Below are positions 1 through 6,214 of a DNA stretch of 47,291 nucleotides, piece by piece. The notes below the pieces were generated by a model. It saw nothing but the letters and a program-made list of their open reading frames with translations. It did not search any database and was not told the DNA's origin. The DNA comes from a virus. Made by a program: the position numbers and the translations under genes. Positions within the stretch are counted from its first letter, which is position 1, and each line of letters starts with the position of its first letter. The stretch lies in the IMG/VR virus record IMGVR_UViG_3300020171_000046, positions 1 through 47,291 of that record; one strand, written 5' to 3'.

Positions 1-66
1 GCAGGTTAGGCATAGTCCATTCGGCAAATAGGCGGGCTTGCCGCAATTCGTGCATGGTGTAGGCAT
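1..66 (-). CDS. Zinc-ribbon miniprotein, N-terminal fragment (runs off left edge)
   Basis: The minus-strand frame opens at an ATG 7 bases after a strong ribosome binding site (GATGGAGGAGCG) and stays open to the window edge, giving 22 codons. The visible N-terminus contains CTNCG and, 11 residues on, CLTC, the two knuckles of a four-cysteine zinc ribbon. Zinc-ribbon miniproteins recur throughout this genome. Function unknown; the rest of the gene lies outside the window. Confidence 0.6.
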   Translation of the reverse strand, partial: MPTPCTNCGKPAYLPNGLCLTC

Positions 67-84
67 CGCTCCTCCATCCTCTCT

Positions 85-154
85 GCCCTTCGCGGGCGTC
101 ATGCTGCCGCCTGGGGCTGGTGGCGCTCTCCGTTCGCTCACTGCCCCAAGCGGC
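85..154 (-). other. Two intergenic stem-loops ahead of the zinc-ribbon gene
   Basis: In the minus-strand transcript a long hairpin (arms 143-154 and 106-117, 12 pairs with one G-U) is followed by a short GCCC/GGGC hairpin (94-97 with 85-88) and then the ribosome binding site. The same GCCC-loop-GGGC-AGA motif precedes genes near 47177-47188 and 40413-40425. No T-run follows, so this is not a standard intrinsic terminator; RNA stability or translation control is an inference. Confidence 0.5.
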
Positions 155-161
155 AACGGGT

Positions 162-617
162 TCAGTCCTGCGCCTTCGGCATGATCTCCAGAGTCGGCAG
201 ACCGGGTGTAACGATCACACCTGCGTTGATGATCTCGGCGATCTCGCCGCCCTGCTTGTGCAGTTCGTTCAACTGGCGCTTGTCCACCTTGTAGCTCGGC
301 TCGAACGTGGCGTTGAACAGTTCAGGCCGCACGAGAGATTTCAGTCCCTCTAGCACGTCGAACAGGTATTCGTACCTCGCGTTCCCAGCCTTGAACTTGC
401 ACTCATAGGCCGTGCCGTCGAATACAGTGGCGTTGCGACCCTCCAAGCGCATGAGCATTGTGCCTTCAGCCTTGGATAGTCTTTCCTTCGTTCGCTTCGC
501 TATGCCGCGAAACCCGTCGATCATGGCGACAAGCTGGTCGTCGCTCATGGCCTCGAAGTCATACTCTACGAAGGGATCGTCGTACTCCTCATTCCGCCAT
601 TCTGTTGCTACTTCCAT
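162..617 (-). CDS. Hypothetical phage protein, 151 aa
   Basis: An acidic N-terminus (about 25 residues rich in E and D) is followed by a helical, Lys/Arg-rich segment (about residues 28-60) and a mixed alpha/beta C-terminal half. I do not recognise the family. The start is fixed by GGAGG 8 bases upstream of the ATG, only 12 bases after the stop of the SSB-like gene, so the two are probably co-transcribed and translated together. That neighbour suggests a role in DNA replication or recombination, which is inference only. Confidence 0.8.
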   Translation of the reverse strand: MEVATEWRNEEYDDPFVEYDFEAMSDDQLVAMIDGFRGIAKRTKERLSKAEGTMLMRLEGRNATVFDGTAYECKFKAGNARYEYLFDVLEGLKSLVRPELFNATFEPSYKVDKRQLNELHKQGGEIAEIINAGVIVTPGLPTLEIMPKAQD

Positions 618-629
618 CGTCGTTGCCTC

Positions 630-1289
630 CTATTCGTTGAACTTGGTGATCTGCGCTTCGTCCAGCGTGAAGAGCTTGCCGAGTGCGTCATCGTAGAGTG
701 ACGCCTTGAGCTTGATCGGCATTTCGATCTGGTAGGTTTCGGCAAGCCACTTGCGCGTACCCCGGACATTCAGGGTAACGCCCTTCGCCTCGTTCAGTAG
801 TTCGTTCGCCTGTGCGCTCGTGATGCACTCATCGCCATCCGCAACGAACGGGTCCTTGACGGCCTGCGCGGTCGGGAGGCCGGGAGTAGACGCAGCCACA
901 GGCTGCCGTGGAGGAGCTGCCGCGCCGGTCTTCTTGGCCTTGATCTCCTCTATGCGGTTAGCTTCTTCGCCATCATCTTTCGTGTAAGCGATTATGACGG
1001 CGACTGCTTCCCTGCCGATCAGATCATCAGTATCAAGGCTATCCTCGCAGTCAAGGCCGAACGCCTTGGCGTACTTGACGATCTGGGACTTCTTGTACGG
1101 CGGCCAGTTGCACCAGAACGGCATTTGCCTGTTATCCGTATCAAGTACGTCCACCGTGAGCTTAATCTGCTGTTTCGGTGTGCCGTCCTCATACTTGAAC
1201 TTGGATGTCGTGAGTTCGGCCTCGGCTACACGGATAGTGTATTCTCCGGTCGCAATCGGTACGTAAACCATGATCTCTGATCTTGCCAT
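630..1289 (-). CDS. Putative single-stranded DNA-binding protein (DUF669-like)
   Basis: The N-terminal half (about residues 8-115) is beta-rich and has the layout of phage single-stranded DNA-binding proteins: GEYTIRVAEAELTTS, a strand pair ending in KLTVDVLDTD, then FWCNW and YKKSQIVKYAKAFGLD. A Pro/Ala linker (about 118-145) leads to a C-terminal helical domain of about 70 residues beginning ITSAQANELL. Such proteins sit in phage replication or recombination modules, which fits the adjacent SWIM-domain protein. Assignment is by fold-level resemblance, not a clear signature. The ATG is preceded by AAAGGA; an internal ATG at residue 7 is an alternative start. Confidence 0.6.
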   Translation of the reverse strand: MARSEIMVYVPIATGEYTIRVAEAELTTSKFKYEDGTPKQQIKLTVDVLDTDNRQMPFWCNWPPYKKSQIVKYAKAFGLDCEDSLDTDDLIGREAVAVIIAYTKDDGEEANRIEEIKAKKTGAAAPPRQPVAASTPGLPTAQAVKDPFVADGDECITSAQANELLNEAKGVTLNVRGTRKWLAETYQIEMPIKLKASLYDDALGKLFTLDEAQITKFNE

Positions 1290-1306
1290 TCTGTTTTCGT
1301 CCTTTC

Positions 1307-1606
1307 TTATGCGAAATCGCTTGCGATATTGGCTCTCATCTGAGCCTCGTACTCCTCTACTGCTCTACCGCTCGTCCTCATAGGCTGGCGAACCAGCGTC
1401 TCAGGCTTCGGCGCAGTCTCGCGCCGGATGTAGTCGATATGCTTGCACTCGCCATCCGCGAGGAACTGGAATCGCGGACACGTACAAGTCTTGGCCTCCA
1501 GGTCTACCGTGTACTGCTTATGCAAGGGCGTCAGGACTGTATAGATCGGGATTCCCGGTATGACCTGTATGAAGTTATAGCCATTCTCACAGACGGGAAC
1601 TCCCAT
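1307..1606 (-). CDS. SWIM-type zinc-binding protein, 99 aa
   Basis: Residues about 36-57 contain CTCPRFQF followed by GECKHIDYI, matching the SWIM zinc motif C-x-C-x(n)-C-x-H. SWIM domains bind zinc and support DNA or protein binding in recombination-linked proteins. Here the domain stands nearly alone with a basic C-terminal tail. AGGGGAGTGAC just upstream of the ATG supports the start. It follows the coiled-coil gene by 1 base and precedes the SSB-like gene, so a role alongside single-stranded DNA handling is plausible but inferred. Confidence 0.65.
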   Translation of the reverse strand: MGVPVCENGYNFIQVIPGIPIYTVLTPLHKQYTVDLEAKTCTCPRFQFLADGECKHIDYIRRETAPKPETLVRQPMRTSGRAVEEYEAQMRANIASDFA

Positions 1607-1607
1607 G

Positions 1608-1784
1608 TCACTCCCCTTTCGCGAATATGGGCTTCCTTCGGCCCTTGAGATATGCGTTCTCCGTCTCCAGGCGCATCCGGTCGCGTGTCAGCGCCGTGAT
1701 CTCGTCACACGCCTGCTCCAGTTCCAACTGCGAGTTCGCCAGGTCGCGCCGCAACTCGCGGATCGTCTCCTCGTCAGTCGGCAT
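1608..1784 (-). CDS. Short coiled-coil protein, 58 aa
   Basis: Nearly the whole protein is a predicted helix of heptad-like E/R/L residues (EETIRELRRDLANSQLEL to RMRLETENAYLKG), ending in a basic tail. The start was placed at the ATG with AAAGGAGG 6 bases upstream, rather than at an upstream ATG lying inside the preceding gene. It overlaps that gene by 11 bases in another frame. Probably an oligomerising accessory protein; function unknown. Confidence 0.65.
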   Translation of the reverse strand: MPTDEETIRELRRDLANSQLELEQACDEITALTRDRMRLETENAYLKGRRKPIFAKGE

Positions 1785-2043
1785 CGCGGGCCTCCTTTGC
1801 GTGGTAATTGAGTAGCATTCTCTTGGTTGTTCGCCATTCAAAGTGAAGGCCGTTTGCCTTCTGCTCCTTGATGGTGATACCTACACAACAGCGGTCAGGA
1901 TTGCTCTGATAGTAGGTATCTGCTAGGGTCTTGTGGAGTATGAAATCCACACTCCTGATCGTGCTATAGCAATCAAAAAGACCTGCGCTGCCGGATTTCA
2001 CGTCGGCCTCTGTACCGATCCGAATCTCTACGAGTTTCCTCAT
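1774..2043 (-). CDS. Hypothetical protein, 89 aa
   Basis: An alternating hydrophobic pattern (KLVEIRIGTEAD, CCVGITIKEQK, LHFEWRTTKR) suggests a small beta-rich fold. No family recognised. The start ATG overlaps the stop of the upstream 34-aa membrane peptide (ATGA) and has a purine-rich GGGGAAGGGGGAAG stretch before it. A longer open frame upstream is Arg-rich and overlaps the upstream small genes, so I rejected it. Confidence 0.6.
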   Translation of the reverse strand: MRKLVEIRIGTEADVKSGSAGLFDCYSTIRSVDFILHKTLADTYYQSNPDRCCVGITIKEQKANGLHFEWRTTKRMLLNYHAKEARDAD

Positions 2044-2144
2044 CGCCGCTTCCCCCTTCCCCGCCACTCGCGCCACTCGCCGAGCACGTAGAGCACGGCT
2101 AGGATCGCGAGCGTGAGCAGGATCCACTTGTCGTAGATCGTCAT
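2040..2144 (-). CDS. Single-pass membrane peptide, 34 aa
   Basis: The peptide has a short N-terminus (MTIYDK), one hydrophobic helix (WILLTLAILAVLYVLG) and a strongly basic tail (REWRGRGKRR). Both ends are locked to neighbours by ATGA overlaps: its ATG overlaps the upstream stop and its TGA overlaps the downstream start. That favours a real, translationally coupled gene. Function unknown; small membrane peptides of this shape occur among phage early genes. Confidence 0.6.
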   Translation of the reverse strand: MTIYDKWILLTLAILAVLYVLGEWREWRGRGKRR

Positions 2145-2338
2145 GGTTGGGTCTCCGCAGTCTTCTCCAGTGCTTGACGAAACTCATTTTGTTCCGCTTC
2201 ACTCGCAACTGTCAGATGAGGACAGGAACGGATCAGGACTGGATCTTGGCTGAAACACCACGAACGACGAGAATACGAGTGTGAGGGGTGTCCACAATGA
2301 CCCCTATACAGATGCACGCACCATATACGCTTGCTCAC
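2141..2338 (-). CDS. Cys/His-rich miniprotein, 65 aa
   Basis: It starts at a GTG overlapping the previous stop (GTGA), with GAAGGGGG 7 bases upstream. The N-terminal half holds four cysteines and several histidines (CVHLYRGHCGHPSH, CFS, CPH), consistent with metal binding, and the C-terminal third is an acidic helix. A start further upstream would overlap the preceding gene extensively. No known family. Confidence 0.55.
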   Translation of the reverse strand: MSKRIWCVHLYRGHCGHPSHSYSRRSWCFSQDPVLIRSCPHLTVASEAEQNEFRQALEKTAETQP

Positions 2339-2664
2339 GATTCTACCCCCTTCATCGCCTCGATCATCTCGACGGTTTCCGAGTGCCATGCGCACGCCTC
2401 GTCATCCTCATTGAGGTGCGCCGGCCATGCTGCCATGTGCGCGAGGAGGGCGGCGAACGTCGGGCGCGGCTGGTAGTAGTTGTAGACCTGTCTGCGTCCT
2501 GCTGAATTGCCGCAGGTATATTGCCTCTCACATTCGGGTTCGCCGCATATAGGCTGTAGAGCACATCGGTCGCACAACCGCGACCAGTTCTCCGGCGCGA
2601 GAGTTAGACTGTATGGTTGTCCGAACTTGTCCGTCAGAACCTCGGGTGTCGCTGTGTCTGTCAT
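2335..2664 (-). CDS. Cys-rich hypothetical protein, 109 aa
   Basis: About residues 25-50 carry LCDRCALQPICGEPECERQY and a further Cys, five cysteines in all, resembling a treble-clef or ribbon zinc site. A helical region follows and ends in EMIEAMKG. The ATG chosen has GGCGAGG upstream; the open frame extends over 90 codons further, but that part is Arg-rich noise over the preceding gene. Its stop overlaps the downstream GTG. Function unknown. Confidence 0.6.
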   Translation of the reverse strand: MTDTATPEVLTDKFGQPYSLTLAPENWSRLCDRCALQPICGEPECERQYTCGNSAGRRQVYNYYQPRPTFAALLAHMAAWPAHLNEDDEACAWHSETVEMIEAMKGVES

Positions 2665-2837
2665 CGTGCTACCTCGCCTTTCTGCTTGCGCCTGCATCGC
2701 GGACAGAGTATGCGCTTGCCGATTGACCAGCCTGCGCGCCGGGCCATACCCGATAACACTGCCTTGTCTCTGTGATCGCCGTACATGGCATTGCAGACAT
2801 CGCAATATAACTCCCAGCCTACGAGTATGAATGGCAT
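2661..2837 (-). CDS. Four-cysteine zinc-ribbon protein, 58 aa
   Basis: Two CxxC knuckles (CDVC near residue 12 and CPRC near residue 48) flank a basic segment, the pattern of a small zinc ribbon. The ATG at 2837 sits 8 bases after GGGAGG and 2 bases after the stop of the preceding gene. An ATG at 2843, overlapping that stop, is an alternative start adding MT. Role unknown; it could bind nucleic acid or a host protein. Confidence 0.6.
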   Translation of the reverse strand: MPFILVGWELYCDVCNAMYGDHRDKAVLSGMARRAGWSIGKRILCPRCRRKQKGEVAR

Positions 2838-2839
2838 CG

Positions 2840-2992
2840 TCATAACCTCCCATCTGTGAACGCCTTGAACGCCTGCTCCCACAAGCGGTATGTGCGCTTG
2901 TATTCCTCGGTGTGCGTCTCGCCCCTCTCGGCCATGAGGTCAAGAAAGCGACTGTACGCTTCCTCAGCCTGCCGTGCGTTCTCTCGCGTCAT
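2840..2992 (-). CDS. Small helical protein, 50 aa
   Basis: The translation is almost all charged helix (ARQAEEAYSRFLDLM, EYKRTYRLWEQAFKAF). The ATG overlaps the stop of the HNH nuclease gene (ATGA), with AAAGGAGC about 10 bases upstream, and the stop is 2 bases from the next start. Tight coupling on both sides and ordinary composition argue that it is real. Function unknown. Confidence 0.55.
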   Translation of the reverse strand: MTRENARQAEEAYSRFLDLMAERGETHTEEYKRTYRLWEQAFKAFTDGRL

Positions 2993-3615
2993 GATCTCGT
3001 AGCTCCTTTCACCCTCTCCGCGCCAGCAGCACGAGCAGCCACAGCCTCTTCTTTAATCCAGGCCCATTCATGCCCGGAGAGAATATTGCTAACAGTTCGC
3101 GCCGCGATGCCAAACCGCTCTCCAACCTCGCGCATTGAGACCAATCCGCGTCGATACGATCTATGGATCGCTCGCACATCATCGGGCGTGAGTTTGGTGT
3201 TTGGATCTTTGTCCCAAGTCTTTTGTCTACCCTTGCGCATCATATCAGCCATGTTCTCGGCATGAGTGCCCAGCCAAAGGTGGGCCGGATTGACGCACAC
3301 CGGGTTATCGCAACTGTGACAAACACACAATCCGCTAGGAATGTCGCCGATAGCCAACTGATAGGCTATTCGGTGAGCCTTGTAGCTGCGGCCTTGAATG
3401 GAAAACGTGCAGTACCTATCTGTGTTCAGGGTCGGTTTCCATTCCCAACACTCATCCGGGCCGCGCTTATCAACCTTGCTCCAGAACCGTTCTGTTAGTC
3501 TCTTGCCGCGCTCCTCTAGCATCGCTGCTCGATAACAAGCACGGCTGCAATAATGGCGGCGGCCTCGGTTCGGCTTGAATGACTCTCCGCATTGTTTGCA
3601 GATCATATCAGCCAT
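2989..3615 (-). CDS. HNH homing-type endonuclease, 208 aa
   Basis: There are three parts. An N-terminal zinc finger uses C6, C9, C23 and C27. A central HNH_3-type nuclease core (about residues 80-125) has AHRIAYQLAIG, CVCHSCDNPVCVNPAHL and GTHAENMADM. A C-terminal helix-turn-helix (about 142-182) has VSMREVGERFGIAARTVSNI, typical of the DNA-recognition ends of free-standing homing nucleases. Such enzymes nick or cut a target site and promote their own spread. Strong ribosome binding site GGGAGGTGAAATAAC. It interrupts a run of small genes, consistent with a mobile insertion. Confidence 0.9.
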   Translation of the reverse strand: MADMICKQCGESFKPNRGRRHYCSRACYRAAMLEERGKRLTERFWSKVDKRGPDECWEWKPTLNTDRYCTFSIQGRSYKAHRIAYQLAIGDIPSGLCVCHSCDNPVCVNPAHLWLGTHAENMADMMRKGRQKTWDKDPNTKLTPDDVRAIHRSYRRGLVSMREVGERFGIAARTVSNILSGHEWAWIKEEAVAARAAGAERVKGATRS

Positions 3616-3621
3616 GTTATT

Positions 3622-3726
3622 TCACCTCCCGACTATGCAGGGCCACGTTACGATCAACAACGTCCATGCGCTCAGGATGAGGCCGATCAGTAGCTTCAAG
3701 CGTATGTCACCAGGGATGTGCTTCAC
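3622..3726 (-). CDS. Single-pass membrane peptide, 34 aa
   Basis: The GTG start overlaps the preceding stop (GTGA). The peptide has a short basic N-terminus and one hydrophobic helix (LLIGLILSAWTLLIVTW) and ends GR. Its last codons carry the GGGAGG used as ribosome binding site by the HNH gene. The arrangement mirrors the membrane peptide at 2040-2144. Function unknown. Confidence 0.5.
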   Translation of the reverse strand: MKHIPGDIRLKLLIGLILSAWTLLIVTWPCIVGR

Positions 3727-3887
3727 TCTCGTTCTCCGATCAACTCAGCGCCCTCCGCCCTGAGCGCCCGCACCTTCGCCGCTCGATCTGCCTGGGACGT
3801 GGCCTGGAGCGCCTTCACCAGCGAGTCGGGCGTCGGCTTGAAGTGGATTACCCTGATCTCGGGATGATAGGTCGGATTGGGTTTCAC
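3723..3887 (-). CDS. Hypothetical protein, 54 aa
   Basis: The GTG start overlaps the stop of the XRE regulator (GTGA), with AGGAGG 7 bases upstream. A short beta-like stretch (EIRVIHFKPT) precedes an amphipathic helix rich in Ala, Arg and Glu (QADRAAKVRALRAEGAEL). No family recognised. Co-expression with the regulator is likely from the overlap. Confidence 0.55.
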   Translation of the reverse strand: MKPNPTYHPEIRVIHFKPTPDSLVKALQATSQADRAAKVRALRAEGAELIGERE

Positions 3888-4087
3888 GGTATGGCCTCCT
3901 GTGCGTCGTCTTTCTGGATCGCCGCGATGATCTTCTGGAACGAATCCAGCGTCAGTTCCACCGGATCGCCGCGTTCGATGTCAATAACCGTCGTCCGGTA
4001 AAGACCGACTCGGCGAGCGACCTGCTTCTGCGAAAGTTTATGCTTCTGTCTCTCTGCGCGGATGTCCTCCGCGTATTGGCTCGGCAT
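3884..4087 (-). CDS. XRE/Cro-type helix-turn-helix regulator, 67 aa
   Basis: The whole protein is one HTH_3 domain: DIRAERQKHKLSQKQVARRV, GLYRTTVIDIERG and LDSFQKIIAAI correspond to the helix 1-2-3-5 pattern of Cro/C1-type repressors. It probably binds operator DNA as a dimer. It is the first gene after a strong promoter (4123-4151), with GGGGGAGGTGGG as ribosome binding site, so it heads the leftward operon and could repress its own promoter or others in the genome. Which sites it binds is unknown. Confidence 0.85.
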   Translation of the reverse strand: MPSQYAEDIRAERQKHKLSQKQVARRVGLYRTTVIDIERGDPVELTLDSFQKIIAAIQKDDAQEAIP

Positions 4088-4122
4088 GGTTTCCCACCTC
4101 CCCCAGTGTATATGCTACTTGG

Positions 4123-4151
4123 AGTATACCACAGGTGATACAGGTTGTCAA
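4123..4151 (-). promoter_or_regulatory. Sigma-70-type promoter for the XRE operon
   Basis: On the minus strand TTGACA (4146-4151) and TATACT (4123-4128) are separated by 17 bases, with a TGTGG extended -10. The same TGTGGTATA string occurs at the promoter-like sites at 39132-39142 and 39228-39238. The surrounding 100 bases are AT-rich and noncoding. Confidence 0.8.
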
Positions 4152-4208
4152 ACATATTTTTGCGCTGAGACGAAAAACTGGTAATTATACTAGGTTTTGT
4201 AGGGATAA

Positions 4209-4688
4209 TCAACTCTCAGTAAATCCGGCAGTCAACCATCGTTGCTTTAACCATTCTTGCGCTTCTTCTACAGTCTCGAACATCCTATTTGACTTGAACA
4301 TATTGCAGTATTGGCAGGCAAAGACGGCATTATCTGAGTGGTTATTTTGATTGTAGGAGAAGGGGACGAAGTGATCCCAAGTAGCGTACAGGCGCACAAG
4401 TTCCCCATACCTCAGAAGAAACGTGCCAAACTCTCTCCCGCAATACAGGCATTTGTTGTTCTGCGCTTTGATGGCTTCAGCCTTTTCCCGTGCAGACAAC
4501 GGGCGTCTTTTGTACTCTGGTTGAATGATGAGGCGGTAAATCTCAGGCAACTCTTCTGTCGATATGGGTATCCCGCAACAGGCAGTTTGACCTTCGATTA
4601 CGAGAGATTGGTGCTTACAGTGGGGACATCGCACACGGGGAATTTTCACATTGCCATAGATAGCAATATGTGAGTCAAGGGCGTCCAT
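4209..4688 (-). CDS. HNH endonuclease, 159 aa
   Basis: A zinc knuckle (RCPHC near residue 21, then CC near 38) precedes an HNH core: CLYCG (about 80-84), WDHFVPFS (about 104-111), then FACQYCN and FKSNR (about 123-135). The DHFVPFS and CxxC pairs are the metal-binding and structural zinc sites of this nuclease group. The ATG was chosen for TGAGGAC upstream; an earlier ATG would lie inside the inverted repeats. It has its own promoter (4819-4847) and a repeat-rich leader, as expected of an independently mobile nuclease gene. Confidence 0.85.
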   Translation of the reverse strand: MDALDSHIAIYGNVKIPRVRCPHCKHQSLVIEGQTACCGIPISTEELPEIYRLIIQPEYKRRPLSAREKAEAIKAQNNKCLYCGREFGTFLLRYGELVRLYATWDHFVPFSYNQNNHSDNAVFACQYCNMFKSNRMFETVEEAQEWLKQRWLTAGFTES

Positions 4689-4705
4689 GCTGTCCTCAAT
4701 CCAGA

Positions 4706-4815
4706 CAGTGGATAGCCCCAAGGTCAACCGCGCTCTTGCTAAGGGAGTCGGCCTACCTTGGGGTTATCCACTGACTTGTCAAAAGATTGAGTGCTGTACC
4801 GACTCCCTTAGCAAG
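4706..4815 (-). repeat. Two interlocked inverted repeats in the HNH leader
   Basis: Arm A at 4706-4724 pairs with A' at 4755-4773 (19 bp, one difference that would be a G-U pair in RNA). Arm B at 4735-4751 pairs perfectly with B' at 4799-4815 (17 bp). The order A-B-A'-B' is interlocked, so both stems can form together only as a pseudoknot, or else as alternative structures. The repeats fill the leader between promoter 4819-4847 and the HNH start. Confidence 0.85.
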
Positions 4816-4818
4816 CCA

Positions 4819-4847
4819 ATTATAACAGAATTGGCAAGCGAAGTCCA
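4819..4847 (-). promoter_or_regulatory. Sigma-70-type promoter for the HNH gene
   Basis: On the minus strand a perfect TATAAT (4819-4824) lies 17 bases downstream of TGGACT (4842-4847, 4 of 6 matches). A 7-bp inverted repeat (4815-4821 with 4829-4835) overlaps the -10 box and could be an operator. Transcription would start inside arm B' of the interlocked repeats. Confidence 0.65.
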
Positions 4848-4861
4848 TTTATCTTTTCGTG

Positions 4862-5347
4862 CTACAGACCCGCCTTCTGCCTCATTCTGCGCAGGCTGTA
4901 GGCCAATAGAGCGGTGACTCCGAACCCGAGCGCCAGCATCCCGGACGGCTCTGGTGACATCGGCGCGTTGTCCGGGTAGTAGATCGGCACGGTCGCCGTT
5001 ACACCGTCCGACCACCAGATCGTGCTCTCGGCTATGACATACGGTTCGCTGGAGTTGAGGAAGGCGTTGAACCACGGCCTCGGCAGACTTGGCGACACCG
5101 GCGGGAGCGGGAACGACGCCTCGGGTGTCGTCGTATCCGGCAAGCTCCCGATGTTGTGAGTCGTTCCCACCGTCCAGGCGGTCATCTCGGCGTCCGCGCG
5201 CTCGTTCCGCACGGCCCACCAGTAGACCCCATCCGACAGGTCGCTCCAGTAGGTGTAGGTCGCCGCGTACTCGTAGAGCGGCTCGGGGTCTGCAGCTGCC
5301 GGTAGCAGCAGTGCGCAGAGTAGAATTGCGATCATCCATGATCTCAT
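4862..5347 (-). CDS. Secreted protein with PEP-CTERM sorting signal, 161 aa
   Basis: The N-terminus is a signal peptide (MRSWMIAILLCALLLPAAA). The middle is Trp/Tyr-rich and beta-like with a proline-rich stretch (FPLPPVSPSLPRP). The C-terminus (about 131-161) has MSPEPSG, a hydrophobic helix (MLALGFGVTALLAYSL) and a basic end (RRMRQKAGL), the tripartite PEP-CTERM signal processed by bacterial exosortases. It would therefore be exported and sorted to the envelope. Its ATG overlaps the stop of the ECF sigma gene, with GGAGG 7 bases upstream, so the pair is translationally coupled. Phage genes with this signal are, to my knowledge, unusual. The passenger domain is unrecognised. Confidence 0.8.
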   Translation of the reverse strand: MRSWMIAILLCALLLPAAADPEPLYEYAATYTYWSDLSDGVYWWAVRNERADAEMTAWTVGTTHNIGSLPDTTTPEASFPLPPVSPSLPRPWFNAFLNSSEPYVIAESTIWWSDGVTATVPIYYPDNAPMSPEPSGMLALGFGVTALLAYSLRRMRQKAGL

Positions 5348-5817
5348 GTGTAGTCCTCCTGTAATTCCATCCTCATTTGTTCTTTCGCCCGACGCAGTCG
5401 CCTGACGATTGTGTCAGTGTGCCAATGCTCTGACTCGGCGATCTCCGCAAGCGTCATATCCTGATAGTAGTGAAGCTCAACGACTCGCCGCTCATCTGCG
5501 GGTAGCCGGTCGAGCGCATCTCGAAGGACGATGCGGTCTACCACTTTGCTTGTCTTATCGCTGTAAACTCCGAATGTCCAGTCCTCGTTGGCATAAACCG
5601 TCTCTAACCTAGCCGACGCCTTCGCTCGTGCGCCGCAGAGATGCCGAATCGAGACGGCTAGATAGTTCTCCAGTCGCCCCCTGATCCGCGCCCGATTCTC
5701 CCAGGAATGGAGCATGACCTCTTGCACAACATCTTCCTGATCGTCTCTCGAATCAGTATATCGCCGTGCAACTGTCATCATGTACGCTCGGCAGCCTTCG
5801 AGGTCGGCGGTCAGCAT
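5344..5817 (-). CDS. ECF-type sigma-70 factor, 157 aa
   Basis: A sigma region 2 segment (about residues 8-65: CRAYMMTVARRYT, DQEDVVQEVMLHSWEN, LENYLAVSIRHL) and a region 4 segment (about 100-152: LRDALDRLPADERRVVELHY, MTLAEIAESEHW, TDTIVRRLRRAKEQMR) are joined by a short linker without region 3, the ECF layout. ECF factors redirect RNA polymerase to specific promoters. The start used is the ATG 1 base after the stop of the endolysin-like gene; a longer frame would run into that gene. It could drive late phage promoters or host envelope genes; the sequence does not say which. No anti-sigma factor is adjacent. Confidence 0.85.
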   Translation of the reverse strand: MLTADLEGCRAYMMTVARRYTDSRDDQEDVVQEVMLHSWENRARIRGRLENYLAVSIRHLCGARAKASARLETVYANEDWTFGVYSDKTSKVVDRIVLRDALDRLPADERRVVELHYYQDMTLAEIAESEHWHTDTIVRRLRRAKEQMRMELQEDYT

Positions 5818-5818
5818 C

Positions 5819-6214
5819 TCACACCTTCGGCACGAAAGCGCCCTTGAGTCGCTTCTGCCAGGTCTTCGTGTACTTAAGCGGGATGTCGGCGTAGAGTATC
5901 CCGTCGTGCAGGATAGCGATGTGTCCGGCGATCCTGCCGTCCGCGAGTTTGCCACAACCGCCGAAGAACACGAGACAGTATTCCGGCAACGGGTGACTGA
6001 TGCGTTTCCATCCCCACTTGCCCGGCAAATCCTTCAGTGCGGCGAAGCAGTCGAGCGCCGTGTTGTGCGGCTTCGCCTTCCACGGAAGTGGCAACCCCTG
6101 GGGCAGAAGCGACTGCCGAACGTTCGCCAGGCACATACCCTTGCGCTCCTTCTCAGGAACCTCCTCATAGTGTAGCTTCAGCCACTTGACCGCATGTTCG
6201 AGTTGGCTGCTCAT
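5819..6214 (-). CDS. Putative cysteine-peptidase-type endolysin, 131 aa
   Basis: The layout resembles NlpC/P60 or CHAP-like peptidases: a candidate catalytic Cys in GMCLANVRQ (about residue 28), an Ala/helix segment (NTALDCFAAL), a P-x-x-x-x-LVFF strand, then GHIAILHDGILYADI (about 96-110), where His and a following Asp would complete the site. Such enzymes cleave cell-wall peptides. Position directly after holin-like genes supports an endolysin role. The match is to the motif pattern only, so another cysteine-peptidase use is possible. The start overlaps the upstream stop (ATGA). Confidence 0.5.
   Translation of the reverse strand: MSSQLEHAVKWLKLHYEEVPEKERKGMCLANVRQSLLPQGLPLPWKAKPHNTALDCFAALKDLPGKWGWKRISHPLPEYCLVFFGGCGKLADGRIAGHIAILHDGILYADIPLKYTKTWQKRLKGAFVPKV

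Noticed and set aside
4779-5339. Minus-strand open frame of 186 codons overlapping the PEP-CTERM gene
   Set aside because: Arg-rich, no signal or domain, and it would cover the HNH promoter; the 161-aa frame has signal peptide, sorting signal, ribosome binding site and coupled start.
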